A DNA stretch of 53,036 nucleotides from Dehalococcoidia bacterium (lineage in GTDB: Bacteria; Chloroflexota; Dehalococcoidia; GIF9; AB-539-J10): the NCBI GenBank assembly GCA_030605665.1, contig JAUWHW010000023.1:1-53036 (forward strand). The letters run 5' to 3'. Positions 31,274 to 41,696 of the stretch are shown here, piece by piece (positions within the stretch are counted from its first letter, which is position 1; each line of letters opens with the position of its first letter). A program made the translations under genes and the position numbers. The notes under the pieces are model-generated. The model was not told where the DNA came from. It worked only from the letters and a program-made list of their open reading frames with translations, and did no database searches.

Positions 31274-31849
31274 CTAATTGAATTTGCTCATCGCCATTTC
31301 TATTCCTTGGGTAAGAAAGCAATCAACGGCTTCAGCTACCCTAGCAATTACTGGCTTGATTAGTCTTTCCTCTTGTGGAGTAAAGTTGCTAAGCACATAA
31401 TTAACTACAACATCTTCATTATTAGATAGCTCCTCTACCTTGGGGCGCCCAATACCTACCCTGATTCGGGAGAAATCCTCACTTCTCAAAGTAGAGATTA
31501 TAGATTTCATCCCCTTATGCCCTCCTGAACCACCGCTCCGACGTAGACGAATCTTGCCCAGAGGTAAATCCAGGTCATCATAAATTACTAAAAGATCGTT
31601 CAAGTGAACACCATATTTACTTGCCAGACAGCCTACTGCTTTCCCACTAACATTTACAAAGGTTCTCGGCTTGGCCAGTAATAATTTCTCGCCTCCCACC
31701 TCACCAAAACCCACCCTCGACTGACACTGCCTCCGTTCAAAGCGGATAGAATGAAGCCTGGCAAAATAATTCAAACAACGAAAGCCAATATTATGACGAT
31801 TATGGGCATAATTTTTCCCTGGATTGCCCAAGCCAACAATTAACTTCAT
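31274..31849 (-). CDS. pth: Peptidyl-tRNA hydrolase
   Basis: Pth frees tRNA from dropped peptidyl-tRNAs. Diagnostic segments are KLIVGLGNPGKNYAHNRHNI (with catalytic His), LLLAKPRTFVNVSG, and LLVIYDDLDLPLGKIRLR, followed by GGHKGMKSI. I start it at ATG 31849, with AAGG 8 nt upstream; ATG 31855 is also open. A TATAAT lies at 31880-31875. Gene order pth-LOG-eno-MBL-gap continues downstream. Confidence 0.94.
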   Translation of the reverse strand: MKLIVGLGNPGKNYAHNRHNIGFRCLNYFARLHSIRFERRQCQSRVGFGEVGGEKLLLAKPRTFVNVSGKAVGCLASKYGVHLNDLLVIYDDLDLPLGKIRLRRSGGSGGHKGMKSIISTLRSEDFSRIRVGIGRPKVEELSNNEDVVVNYVLSNFTPQEERLIKPVIARVAEAVDCFLTQGIEMAMSKFN

Positions 31850-31923
31850 TAACATATGCCTTGTTTTATGATATATTATAAGCTAAAAGAGATAGATTTT
31901 GTCCCTACTGGGAAAAGATATAA

Positions 31924-32427
31924 ATGAAGGAATATAACTACTGCCCAATTTGTACAACGCCTCTCCAAATGGGAATCATTGCAGGAAAAAGGAGGAAATA
32001 TTGCCCTAAATGTGATTTTATTGATTATAAAAATCCTTCGCCGGTGGCAGTGGCAGTGACAGTAAAAAATAAAAGATTCTTATTGGTCAAAAGAGGAACG
32101 CCGCCTAAAAAGGATACCTGGGGATCTCCCTCAGGTTTTATTGAGATTGGAGAAACACCAGAAGAAGCCTGTTTAAGAGAGCTAAAGGAAGAAACTGGAA
32201 TATCCGGGGAAATAGTGAAATTAATCGGAGTAGCTAGGCGCGACGACAAAGAAGTTTATGGAGACATGCTGGTAGTGAAATATTTAGTTAAGCCAAAAGG
32301 GGGGAAACTAACTCCTGGAGACGAAGTAGTGGGAGTGAAATTCTTCGAGATAGCTGAATTGCCTAGTTACTATTGCGATATTTATAAACAGGTAATTGAA
32401 GAGATTCAAAAAGAGGAAGTATTTTGA
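31924..32427 (+). CDS. NUDIX hydrolase with N-terminal zinc ribbon
   Basis: A zinc ribbon (CPICTTPLQMG with a second CPKC, residues 7-35) precedes the NUDIX fold. The Nudix box is complete: GFIEIGETPEEACLRELKEE followed by TGI. The layout resembles the NudC or ADP-ribose pyrophosphatase type, so hydrolysis of a nucleotide diphosphate compound is likely. It is the only plus-strand gene among pth-side genes. Its last 20 bases overlap, antisense, the tail of a ligA relic. Confidence 0.88.
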   Translation: MKEYNYCPICTTPLQMGIIAGKRRKYCPKCDFIDYKNPSPVAVAVTVKNKRFLLVKRGTPPKKDTWGSPSGFIEIGETPEEACLRELKEETGISGEIVKLIGVARRDDKEVYGDMLVVKYLVKPKGGKLTPGDEVVGVKFFEIAELPSYYCDIYKQVIEEIQKEEVF

Positions 32428-32582
32428 TTCAGCAGTTCCAGAAACTCAGCCTCGTTGAGTGTCTTTATGCCCAATTTTTGCGCTTTAGCTGACTTGGAGC
32501 TTGGGTCGGCACCAACCACCAAATAAGATGTCTTCTTGGTGACATCTGCGCCTGCTTTGCTGCCTAGAGCCTTTATCCTGAC
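32406..32582 (-). pseudogene. 3' fragment of a second ligA (BRCT domain)
   Basis: The minus strand encodes about 52 residues matching the C-terminal BRCT domain of the intact LigA at 36.4 kb: [19 protein letters not shown], then [18 protein letters not shown]. About 41 of 52 residues are identical. A stop codon lies three codons upstream and there is no start, so it is not functional. It points the same way as ligA. Together with ligA it flanks a stretch carrying a small gene pair and a helicase-nuclease. Confidence 0.8.
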
Positions 32583-32593
32583 TCCTCACCTTT

Positions 32594-32689
32594 TTACTTT
32601 TTTCTTGCCAATTCTCTGGCGTCCTGGATGTAATTTTTGGCTTCTTTAACCAACTGCGTTACCTCTTCTTCAGGTTCTAAAACCCGCAT
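32594..32689 (-). CDS. Short open frame resembling a HEPN C-terminus, possibly a relic
   Basis: Thirty-one codons read EPEEEVTQLVKEAKNYIQDA and then RELARKK. Pattern and position resemble the last helix of small HEPN-domain proteins, but the fragment is too short to be sure. It lies just upstream of the ligA fragment on the same strand. The 318-base space from 32428 to 32745 holds only this frame, the ligA fragment and a -10-like TATAAT at 32729-32734. Confidence 0.3.
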   Translation of the reverse strand: MRVLEPEEEVTQLVKEAKNYIQDARELARKK

Positions 32690-32745
32690 GTAAGAGCAGT
32701 GCCCTATACAAAGCGATGGTTATATACTTATAATGGCTACAGGAT

Positions 32746-33123
32746 ATGTCTAACAACGCTCTACAAGGGGCTAAAAGAGCGGTTAGCAGGCTTCAAGAGG
32801 CAATTTACTGGAAACCTGGCAAGGATATCCTGCATCTCAAGAAGAGGAAGGCACTAGGACATTTACCCCAAGATTGCCAAATCAAGGATTATAACAAGCT
32901 AATCAGTGAACTCGTTCAAGGGCTTGAGAATGAAGTGTACCTTTACGAATTTGGCTCTCAGAGGTATTATATGGTAAGAGGGAAAATCAAGGAGAAGGAG
33001 TGGATCGTTATTCTCTCTAAGGAGGGGATAATAGAGACAGCCTTTCCTCCACAGAAGATTGAGGAGTATTTGAGCAAAAGAAATGTGGCTTTATTAGGAA
33101 AAATTGGGGAGATAGTAAAATGA
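32746..33123 (+). CDS. Uncharacterised protein, first of an overlapping pair
   Basis: I do not recognise this 125-residue protein with certainty. It begins with a basic helix (NALQGAKRAVSRLQEAIYW) and ends in a beta-rich part: VYLYEFGSQRYYMVRGK, WIVILSKEGIIETAFPP. The last segment resembles barnase/EndoU/RelE-like nuclease folds seen in toxins (weak inference). A TATAAT lies 11 bases before the ATG, leaving almost no leader. Its stop overlaps the next start (ATGA), as in toxin-antitoxin pairs. Confidence 0.6.
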   Translation: MSNNALQGAKRAVSRLQEAIYWKPGKDILHLKKRKALGHLPQDCQIKDYNKLISELVQGLENEVYLYEFGSQRYYMVRGKIKEKEWIVILSKEGIIETAFPPQKIEEYLSKRNVALLGKIGEIVK

Positions 33124-33431
33124 GTGAGCTAAAGGAGCTTTTAGGACATTATGCTGAAGGGGTTTACTACCCTGAGGTTAGCGGCTTTGAAATTTTGGAA
33201 CTGCTCGATATTCGGAGTGAAATTGCAAGGAGGGAAACGGAACTCTCCCCTGAGGAAAGGAAAAAACTTGAAACTGCTGATGGCGTGTTTCTAAAAAATG
33301 CCGCTAAGTTCTTTGCTGCAATCTCTAAGATTGCCGACCTTGCCGAGATGAGGGGAAGAGCCGATGTTTCTCCTTCTCACTGGTGGTGGTATCTGGAAAA
33401 ACTTGCCTATATGGAAAGGGTTACTGCTTAA
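33120..33431 (+). CDS. Uncharacterised helical protein, second of an overlapping pair
   Basis: This 103-residue protein is predicted almost entirely helical, acidic in the middle (RETELSPEERKKLETADGVF) and ends with an aromatic motif SHWWWYLEKLAYM. It has no recognised domain. The four-base overlap with the preceding gene shows co-expression. It may be the antitoxin or partner of that gene. A palindrome follows about 50 bases after its stop. Confidence 0.6.
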   Translation: MSELKELLGHYAEGVYYPEVSGFEILELLDIRSEIARRETELSPEERKKLETADGVFLKNAAKFFAAISKIADLAEMRGRADVSPSHWWWYLEKLAYMERVTA

Positions 33432-33481
33432 AGTTGATTCGTCTCTGTAAAGCAAGCTTTATCACAATGAATGCTTACAGG

Positions 33482-33522
33482 ATTTTAACCCTGCTGGGTT
33501 TTGGGATAAATCAGGTTAAAAT
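33482..33522. terminator. Bidirectional terminator-like palindrome
   Basis: ATTTTAACC (33482-33490) and GGTTAAAAT (33514-33522) are perfect 9-base arms, with an inner AACCC/GGGTT stem on the left. It lies exactly between two convergent genes, 50 bases after the small pair and touching the helicase stop codon. The A/T tracts in the arms would give T-runs in both directions. Confidence 0.55.
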
Positions 33523-36327
33523 TCAAACTCTCGAAGGTACCGTAAGCACATAAAGCTCAAGCTCAATGAGTTTCAGCCCATACTTTTTATATGGGCAGAT
33601 GAAAGGGAAATCACACCGATCTTTACACTGGGCACCTGGCTTGGCTTTGAATGAGCCTCGACCAATTCCCTTAATACATTTCTTTGCGGTTGCCTCGGCG
33701 GATTTTAACTTACTCTGCCCGATGGCAACATCCTTTATGTCATTCTTCGTGTGTTTTGGATCGAGGTAAGCCACTGATGCACCGGTGACAGGGCGTTGCA
33801 GCTTTTTCAACCCCAAAGTATAGAGCTGTAGCTGTAGGCTTGATTCTGGGAATGTTGTCACAACCTCCGAGGTTTTATAATCCCGTACCTCTATGCTTGG
33901 TTTCCTGTCAGTTCCCCTGATTATGACGTCGACCTTTCCAGCAATAGTCGCTTTTTCGAGTGGGAATTCCAACCTCGCTTCGACTTCCTGTATCCGCTGC
34001 ATATCCTGTTTGTGACGCCTAACGAATCGCGTTAATACCTTCTCAGCAGCCTGTTTCATGTTCTCAAGGGGCTTTCCACCGGCGTAAGGCAGGTGGAACT
34101 TTTTTCTTACCAAATCTCGAATGGCTTCTTCAGCATCTTCACCATGTTGTATACGCTCACTGGCACACCTCAGACAATAGTGAAGGCTCTTGCCATATCC
34201 CAGCGCAACGTCTAGTCCTGGTTTATAGCCCCACATTTCCCTCAGGCAGTAAAGATAAGGACATCTCAGATAGGTTATCATCTCACTTGGCGAGAACGTC
34301 TGTATCTCATCGCTCTCAAGAGTCGCCTTGATCTGTGTTGATGGTAGGTCGTCACTTTCGCTAATCCTCTTTGCGTGATTTTCAACTGTTTCAAGAAATT
34401 GGCTGGGACTTTGGTAATTACTTATGCGCCTGAAATGACTCAAACACAGGACATCTCTCGCTCTCGTCATTGCAACATAGAAGAGCCTTCTCTCGTCCTC
34501 TATTCCACCCTCATATCGCTTTACATCAAACCCCTCCATGTCCCTCGGAATAAACCAACGTCGTCGCTGGCCCGCTCTACTGGTAGGGAATCTTATTGCG
34601 GTCAAGCACGGAAGAAATACTACAGGCCATTCCAGTCCCTTTGCCTGATGCACCGTCATCACTTGAATCGCATCAATGCCACGCAGATCCTCAACTGGCT
34701 GCTCCTCGTACGCCCCAGTAGCATAGGTATTCATATACCAGCAGAGTCCCCTTACAGCATCCTGCCAATCAGGTTTTTGGCCGCCAAGTCTGACAGACGC
34801 CTCGTAGTCAGTGAGCAGAGTGTTGAACCGCCCTAGGTTAGCCATTACCGCTGCCTGGAGCTTATCGCCCGGGTCAAGGTTGAGAAAACCCAGAGTTACA
34901 AGAAGCTCTTGATACATTGAAGTGAAGTCCTTGAAGCCATCATTTAACACCTTCTGCTTCCACAATCGGAGCTTTCCGAGCAAATTCTTGGGTAGAGAAC
35001 TGGATTCGTTGACCCCTTTCCATTTTTCTATACCCGTTCTAAGCAAGTCATCTCCATATATCTGGCTACCCTGCCCGTAAAAGCCTTCTCTCCAGAATCC
35101 TCTATCACTGAGCCATGCGAACAGCCGACCAACTGCTTGAGCTTCGTCCCTCTGAAACAATCCGACTTTACCGCCCACGAGGAATGGAAAATTGTTCCTG
35201 CGAAACACTGTGAGGAACGGCTTTGCAGAAGTGGATACGCTCCGCAACAATATGGCAATGTCTGAGTATCCACACCTCTTTTTGACTTCCACCAATTGCT
35301 TGATCCGCTCTGCTACCCATTCAGCTTCGCTGTCTGGATTCTCACACTCTAGTACAGTGACGGTACCCTTGTCCTTGCGAGTTGCACTGAGTGACTCGTA
35401 TTTGGCCCTTTCAAACGTTTCAGCGAATGCATTAGCTACTTTGACGATAATGGGCACACTCCTCCAGTTCTCCTTAATAGTGACCTTCTTGCAGTCAGGA
35501 AAGTTGTTCAAGAACTCTTCGAAGCATTTTTCGTTAGAGCCACGCCATTGATAAATACTCTGTCTGGGATCACCCACAGTGAAAATGCTAGCATTACGCC
35601 CGATTAAGCGGATGAGCTTGTCTTGTGCCAAGTTAATATCTTGATACTCGTCTACAATCAGATACTTAATGTCTGATAAGGCCTGTGGGTTCGCCTCTAG
35701 CTTCTGCACTGTTAGAGCGATCATCTGACCAAAAGTAATAAGTCGATGCTCCTCGAGAAGTTCTTCATATCGCTCAAGATGCCTCAGGAAACGTGGAACT
35801 TTTCTGCGAAGTTTCTCTCGATCCAGAAGCTCATCATAAATAACATCAGTAGACTTCAGGAACTCAACACAGTTCTTGGAATACGGTCCGTCTTGCCCTA
35901 AACCGAGGCTCCAACCCGCACGAAGAATAAAGGCCATCTGTTGATTCTCGTCCACTGGGTCATGATCACCATAACCAAATACATCTTCAAGAATTCGGAG
36001 GCAATATCCATGTATTGTGCCTACATACATTTCCCCAAGTCGCGCACATGCCTCCTCACCTTTCAATTGACGCACTCTCTCATAAATACGGCTCTTCATG
36101 CTTTGCGCTGCCCGCTCCGTGAAGGTGAAAGCCACGATAGAGCTTGGTTCCTCATTCTTGTAAAGCAAAAGGTAAGCGATTCGGCGCGTCAGCGTCTCTG
36201 TCTTACCAGTGCCAGCTCCGGCAACTATTCGCAGATACCGGCTATCTGACACAACGGCTTCTTTCTTCTCCTCCGAAAGAGGATGCGGTGTTTCGAGTAT
36301 TGCCTTAAGGATTTCGCTCTTGTTCAT
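33523..36327 (-). CDS. UvrD-type helicase fused to a Fe-S RecB/Cas4-like nuclease
   Basis: The 934-residue protein carries superfamily 1 helicase motifs: VAGAGTGKTETLTRRIA (Walker A, residues 35-51), FTFTERAA, LIVDEYQDINLAQ, GDPRQSIYQWRG, VMTVHQAKGLEWPVVFLP and DERRLFYVAMTRARD. The last 260 residues form a PD-(D/E)xK nuclease (GKVDVII, IEVRDYKTS). A cysteine set, YLRCPYLYC and CKDRCDFPFICPY, suggests an AddB/Cas4-like [4Fe-4S] cluster. It should unwind and degrade DNA ends. Codon use is more GC-rich than neighbours. It lies between ligA and a second ligA 3' end, so acquisition as an island gene is likely. DNA repair or phage defence are both possible. Confidence 0.88.
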   Translation of the reverse strand: MNKSEILKAILETPHPLSEEKKEAVVSDSRYLRIVAGAGTGKTETLTRRIAYLLLYKNEEPSSIVAFTFTERAAQSMKSRIYERVRQLKGEEACARLGEMYVGTIHGYCLRILEDVFGYGDHDPVDENQQMAFILRAGWSLGLGQDGPYSKNCVEFLKSTDVIYDELLDREKLRRKVPRFLRHLERYEELLEEHRLITFGQMIALTVQKLEANPQALSDIKYLIVDEYQDINLAQDKLIRLIGRNASIFTVGDPRQSIYQWRGSNEKCFEEFLNNFPDCKKVTIKENWRSVPIIVKVANAFAETFERAKYESLSATRKDKGTVTVLECENPDSEAEWVAERIKQLVEVKKRCGYSDIAILLRSVSTSAKPFLTVFRRNNFPFLVGGKVGLFQRDEAQAVGRLFAWLSDRGFWREGFYGQGSQIYGDDLLRTGIEKWKGVNESSSLPKNLLGKLRLWKQKVLNDGFKDFTSMYQELLVTLGFLNLDPGDKLQAAVMANLGRFNTLLTDYEASVRLGGQKPDWQDAVRGLCWYMNTYATGAYEEQPVEDLRGIDAIQVMTVHQAKGLEWPVVFLPCLTAIRFPTSRAGQRRRWFIPRDMEGFDVKRYEGGIEDERRLFYVAMTRARDVLCLSHFRRISNYQSPSQFLETVENHAKRISESDDLPSTQIKATLESDEIQTFSPSEMITYLRCPYLYCLREMWGYKPGLDVALGYGKSLHYCLRCASERIQHGEDAEEAIRDLVRKKFHLPYAGGKPLENMKQAAEKVLTRFVRRHKQDMQRIQEVEARLEFPLEKATIAGKVDVIIRGTDRKPSIEVRDYKTSEVVTTFPESSLQLQLYTLGLKKLQRPVTGASVAYLDPKHTKNDIKDVAIGQSKLKSAEATAKKCIKGIGRGSFKAKPGAQCKDRCDFPFICPYKKYGLKLIELELYVLTVPSRV

Positions 36328-36353
36328 TCTGCCAGCTTTGTAACATTGTGGAT

Positions 36354-36374
36354 TTAGCCTTGAATTGAGGCTAA
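36354..36374. repeat. Inverted repeat after ligA
   Basis: TTAGCCT and AGGCTAA are perfect 7-base arms around TGAATTG, 1 nt after the ligA stop. T-rich sequence follows only on the plus strand. It may be a weak terminator or mark the junction of the island with ligA. Confidence 0.35.
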
Positions 36375-36375
36375 T

Positions 36376-38532
<2,157 letters not shown>

Positions 38533-38630
38533 TTACAATATACCATAGCTAAAATAGGCGTGCACAAATGCTGTTTACCGGACATAGGTCCGAAAAGCCA
38601 ACTACAGACACTACCAAGGAAGGTTTTTGC

Positions 38631-39350
38631 TTACTTCTTTCTCCCGAACGGGCAGATATAATCGCATATACCACAAGCACGCACACCCAGAGTTTGCTCT
38701 TGGTTTCTACGATAGCGATCACAGGCCTCAGCAGCAAATATCTCGCTTCTTGGCCTGGGCCTATCAAAAGCTTGTTCAGTGCATGCCTTTACTGGACAAG
38801 CTTCCACACATGCTCGGCAGTCCTGGCACATCTCGTCCATAGGCATTCCATCTTCCAGCGGGGCATCTGTAAGCACTGTGCCCCATCTTACGCGGGGACC
38901 ATGTTCTGGTGTGATGAGCAAAGCGTTCTTGCCAATCCATCCCAGCCCAGCTAAATGAGCTGCTAACTTGTGGGAGAACACGCCAGCAAGCTTATCTTTA
39001 TCCACTCTCTGAGACGATGGGACAATAAAAGCTTGAAAACCTGCTTTATCTATAGCTTGGGCTAACATCAAAGAAATCGAGTCTACGCGAAAAAATACAG
39101 TTTGCCAGTGATACCTATAGGTATGTAGGGCAGCAACTCTGTTATTATATCCCAGCGCATTTACAATGCTATCCATAAGGACGAAGCCATGAGAAACAGC
39201 TCGTGGAAACTGAGTTAGAAATTCTCCGCCCTGCTCTGAAATGCTCTGCTTGGCGGGAGTAAGATCAGCTATGCCGAAGTAAGTTGCCCCCATGCTCCTG
39301 GCCAAAGATTCTAGCTTATCTCTAAGATTTACCCTATCTGTATCCCCCAT
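38631..39350 (-). CDS. QueG-like double [4Fe-4S] cluster protein
   Basis: Two ferredoxin-type clusters are evident: CQDCRACVEACPVKAC near residue 180 and CGICDYICPFG near the C-terminus. The middle region (AAHLAGLGWIGKNALLITPE) matches epoxyqueuosine reductase and the iron-sulfur part of reductive dehalogenases. At 239 residues it is shorter than QueG and lacks its HEAT-like tail, so I do not name it queG. It is probably an iron-sulfur oxidoreductase, perhaps corrinoid-linked. The gene diverges from trmO. Confidence 0.8.
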   Translation of the reverse strand: MGDTDRVNLRDKLESLARSMGATYFGIADLTPAKQSISEQGGEFLTQFPRAVSHGFVLMDSIVNALGYNNRVAALHTYRYHWQTVFFRVDSISLMLAQAIDKAGFQAFIVPSSQRVDKDKLAGVFSHKLAAHLAGLGWIGKNALLITPEHGPRVRWGTVLTDAPLEDGMPMDEMCQDCRACVEACPVKACTEQAFDRPRPRSEIFAAEACDRYRRNQEQTLGVRACGICDYICPFGRKK

Positions 39351-39441
39351 AGCTAATCCCTATCTACAAGTATAGCACAGCAAAGCTCCCTAACCTCAAC
39401 CTTACGCTCTCTCAATCCTTAAACCTTGCACCCACGATATT

Positions 39442-39450
39442 TGATATAAT
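39442..39450 (+). promoter_or_regulatory. Extended -10 upstream of the trmO-like gene
   Basis: TGATATAAT (39442-39450) is an extended -10 with a perfect hexamer. The -35 is not recognisable. The RNA would carry a leader of about 75 nt before the ATG at 39531, which is preceded by AAAAGGATG. Confidence 0.5.
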
Positions 39451-39530
39451 CAAAGCAGATATATAGAAATGACTTTTTGCTTTGTCCCATTGAATATTAT
39501 GGGAAATTGTATGTGTAAAAGGATGAAATT

Positions 39531-40019
39531 ATGAATGAGATAAAGTACAAACCAATCGGAGTCATTCATTCTCCGTTCAAAGAACCCAGAGGGACACCTA
39601 TACAGCCTGCAGGTGCTAAAGGCATCGATGGAACAGTTGAAATATTCCCAGAATATGTTGAAGGCTTAAAAGATGTTGAGGGCTTTTCTCACATTATTTT
39701 GATATACCACTTTCATTTATCCAGAGGAGCGCCCTTAAAAGTAAAACCGTATATGGATAACGAAGCGCACGGAGTCTTTGCCATGCGAGGTCCCAGTAGA
39801 CCGAACCCAATCGGCATCTCCATAGTACGTCTTGTCAGGGTTGAGCAGAACGTACTCCATATTCAAGATGTAGACATCGTAGATGGAACTCCCCTTTTGG
39901 ATATCAAGCCTTACGTGCCAGAATTTGATATCAGGAAAGTAGAGAAAATGGGATGGCTGGAGAAAAATGTGCATAAACTTTCAATATCAAAAGATGATGG
40001 GAGGTTCACCACATGTTAG
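39531..40019 (+). CDS. trmO: tRNA (N6-threonylcarbamoyl-adenosine37-N6)-methyltransferase TrmO-like
   Basis: The protein is a TrmO/TsaA domain. Signature stretches are PIGVIHSPFKEPRGTPIQPA, VEGFSHIILIYHFH and RGPSRPNPIGISIVRL. It should methylate t6A at position 37 of certain tRNAs. At 162 residues it is a short form, as in archaea and many anaerobes, without the E. coli C-terminal extension. It leads the accessory plus-strand region; the ClpP-like gene follows by 31 nt with its own AAGGAGG. Confidence 0.88.
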   Translation: MNEIKYKPIGVIHSPFKEPRGTPIQPAGAKGIDGTVEIFPEYVEGLKDVEGFSHIILIYHFHLSRGAPLKVKPYMDNEAHGVFAMRGPSRPNPIGISIVRLVRVEQNVLHIQDVDIVDGTPLLDIKPYVPEFDIRKVEKMGWLEKNVHKLSISKDDGRFTTC

Positions 40020-40050
40020 GCAACATCAGCGTCGTTTTAAGGAGGATAAT

Positions 40051-40623
40051 ATGGCTATGAAACCAGTTGTAATTAAGTTCTTCGCCCCTGTTATAGATGT
40101 TACAGTCAATGCTCTAATGAATGCTATCGACCAGAAAATGAAGCAAGGTATAAAAGATTTCATCATCCTTATCTCCTCGCCTGGTGGTTCTGTTATTCAC
40201 GGCTTGAGCACATACAATTATCTGAAGGGATTGCCTGCCACGATAACTACGCACAATTTTGGCAGCGTGGACTCAATAGGCATCGTCTTATATTGCTCCG
40301 GCTCAAAAAGGCTATCAGTGCCTCAGGCGAGATTCTTGCTTCATGGTGTTAATGCCCAATTCAGGGGAAATCAGAATTTGGAAGAAAAGCAGCTGGATGA
40401 AAGGTTAAAAGGATTAAGGATTGACATCGAGAACATCGCAAAAGTAATCGCAGCAAATACAGGCAAAGATGTAGCGGACGTGACCAATGCTATGCTCGAA
40501 AGGACAACATTAAATCCAGAAGAAGCACAATCCTGGGGTTTGGTGCATGAAATCAGGTCACAGCTATTTGAAGCAGGAAGCGAGGTAATCTCTATACAAG
40601 CTCAGCAACAACAGAAACCGTAA
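40051..40623 (+). CDS. ClpP-like serine protease (S14/SppA-type fold)
   Basis: The fold is ClpP-like: ILISSPGGSVIHGLSTYNYL gives the oxyanion glycines, GSVDSIGIVLYC holds the likely nucleophile serine, and ARFLLHGVNAQF the catalytic histidine. LNPEEAQSWGLVHEI is the usual C-terminal segment. It lacks the ClpP axial-loop N-terminus, so it resembles stand-alone or phage-type ClpP proteins. I start it at ATG 40051, preceded by AAGGAGGATAAT. The substrate is unknown. Confidence 0.82.
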   Translation: MAMKPVVIKFFAPVIDVTVNALMNAIDQKMKQGIKDFIILISSPGGSVIHGLSTYNYLKGLPATITTHNFGSVDSIGIVLYCSGSKRLSVPQARFLLHGVNAQFRGNQNLEEKQLDERLKGLRIDIENIAKVIAANTGKDVADVTNAMLERTTLNPEEAQSWGLVHEIRSQLFEAGSEVISIQAQQQQKP

Positions 40624-40640
40624 TATGCCCATCACCTTAA

Positions 40641-41075
40641 ATGAATGACTTAATAGTTAAAGAAGTTGACACGCCACAAGAATTAAGCGACGCCCAGGAA
40701 GTAAGACGCCAGGTCTTTATCAAAGAACAAGGAATAAAACGAGAGGAGGAATTTGATGGGCTGGATCAAAATTCAGACCATGTAATTGCTTATGACAAGA
40801 ACGTTCCGGTGGGAACAGCGAGAATCAGGTACAAAAATGATGTCTCAGCCAAGCTAGAAAGGATCGCCGTGTTAAAATCCTATCGAGGCCAAGGAATCGG
40901 TAAAGAGATAGTCAAAACATCCCTGAAATTGGCCCAACCGAAAGGGGCATCAGAAGTAACACTGCATGCACAGCAGTCCACCGTAGGATTTTATGAAAAA
41001 CTTGGCTTTCAGCAAGAAGGAGAGCCATTTGAAGAAGCCGGAATCCCACACATAGCAATGACCAAAAAACTATAA
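40641..41075 (+). CDS. GNAT-family N-acetyltransferase (ElaA/YjcF-like)
   Basis: The N-terminus (EVRRQVFIKEQGIKREEEFD) is typical of the ElaA/YjcF group, followed by the acetyl-CoA loop YRGQGIGKEIVKTSLKLA and HAQQSTVGFYEKLGF. It is a 144-residue single-domain enzyme. The substrate is unknown. It has no clear ribosome site and lies 17 nt after the ClpP-like gene. Confidence 0.88.
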   Translation: MNDLIVKEVDTPQELSDAQEVRRQVFIKEQGIKREEEFDGLDQNSDHVIAYDKNVPVGTARIRYKNDVSAKLERIAVLKSYRGQGIGKEIVKTSLKLAQPKGASEVTLHAQQSTVGFYEKLGFQQEGEPFEEAGIPHIAMTKKL

Positions 41076-41086
41076 AAATAGCCAGA

Positions 41087-41572
41087 ATGATTCGCAGCCT
41101 ATTGCCCTCAGACTTTGACGCTATACTGAGGGTCGTAAACAATGCCGCACAGGCTTACAAAGGCGTAATCCCAGGTGACAGATGGAAGGAACCCTATATG
41201 TCAGCTCAGGAGTTAAAAGCGGAAATTGAAGGCGGCGTTAGATTCTTCGGATGGGAGGAGGATAAGCATTTACTCGGAGTAGCAGGGATTCAATCTATTA
41301 AAGACACTACATTGATCAGACATAGCTATGTGCTGACAAAATGGCAAAGAAAAGGAATTGGCAGTAAGTTACTCGAACACCTGCTGAGCTTAGCCGAAAC
41401 TCCTGAAATCCTGGTGGGAACCTGGGCAGATGCAAGCTGGGCTATCCAGTTTTATGAGAAACACGGCTTCAAGCTGGTATCGCCCGAGGAAAAAGATAGA
41501 CTTCTGCGAACATATTGGAACATTCCTGATAGGCAGATTGAAACCTCAGTTGTGCTAAAGTTTACAAAGTAA
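41087..41572 (+). CDS. GNAT-family N-acetyltransferase
   Basis: The protein has MIRSLLPSDFDAILRVVNNA at the N-terminus, the acetyl-CoA binding stretch WQRKGIGSKLLEHLLSLA, and WAIQFYEKHGF. Length is 161 residues. It differs from the adjacent acetyltransferase and is not a recent duplicate. It lies 11 nt after that gene, so both are expressed together. The substrate is unknown. Confidence 0.88.
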   Translation: MIRSLLPSDFDAILRVVNNAAQAYKGVIPGDRWKEPYMSAQELKAEIEGGVRFFGWEEDKHLLGVAGIQSIKDTTLIRHSYVLTKWQRKGIGSKLLEHLLSLAETPEILVGTWADASWAIQFYEKHGFKLVSPEEKDRLLRTYWNIPDRQIETSVVLKFTK

Positions 41573-41608
41573 GCAGAATTATTTCAAAGGCAACCAAGTG
41601 CAGTTCGT

Positions 41609-41642
41609 TCTCGTTTAAATAGGCTCAGACTTACAAACGAGA
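41609..41642. repeat. Inverted repeat between convergent GNAT and vapC genes
   Basis: TCTCGTTT (41609-41616) and AAACGAGA (41635-41642) are perfect 8-base arms around 18 bases. It lies in the 124-base space between convergent genes and may help to terminate transcription, though T-runs are short. Confidence 0.4.
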
Positions 41643-41696
41643 GCGGAGTTTATATAAAGCAGTAAAGTAACCCCGGCCCTTGGACTCTTAACAAGG

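Noticed and set aside
40014..40020. GTTAGGC at the end of trmO as a cassette site
   Set aside because: It fits the box GTTRRRY but has no complementary left box or stem nearby; it is part of the trmO stop region and likely chance.
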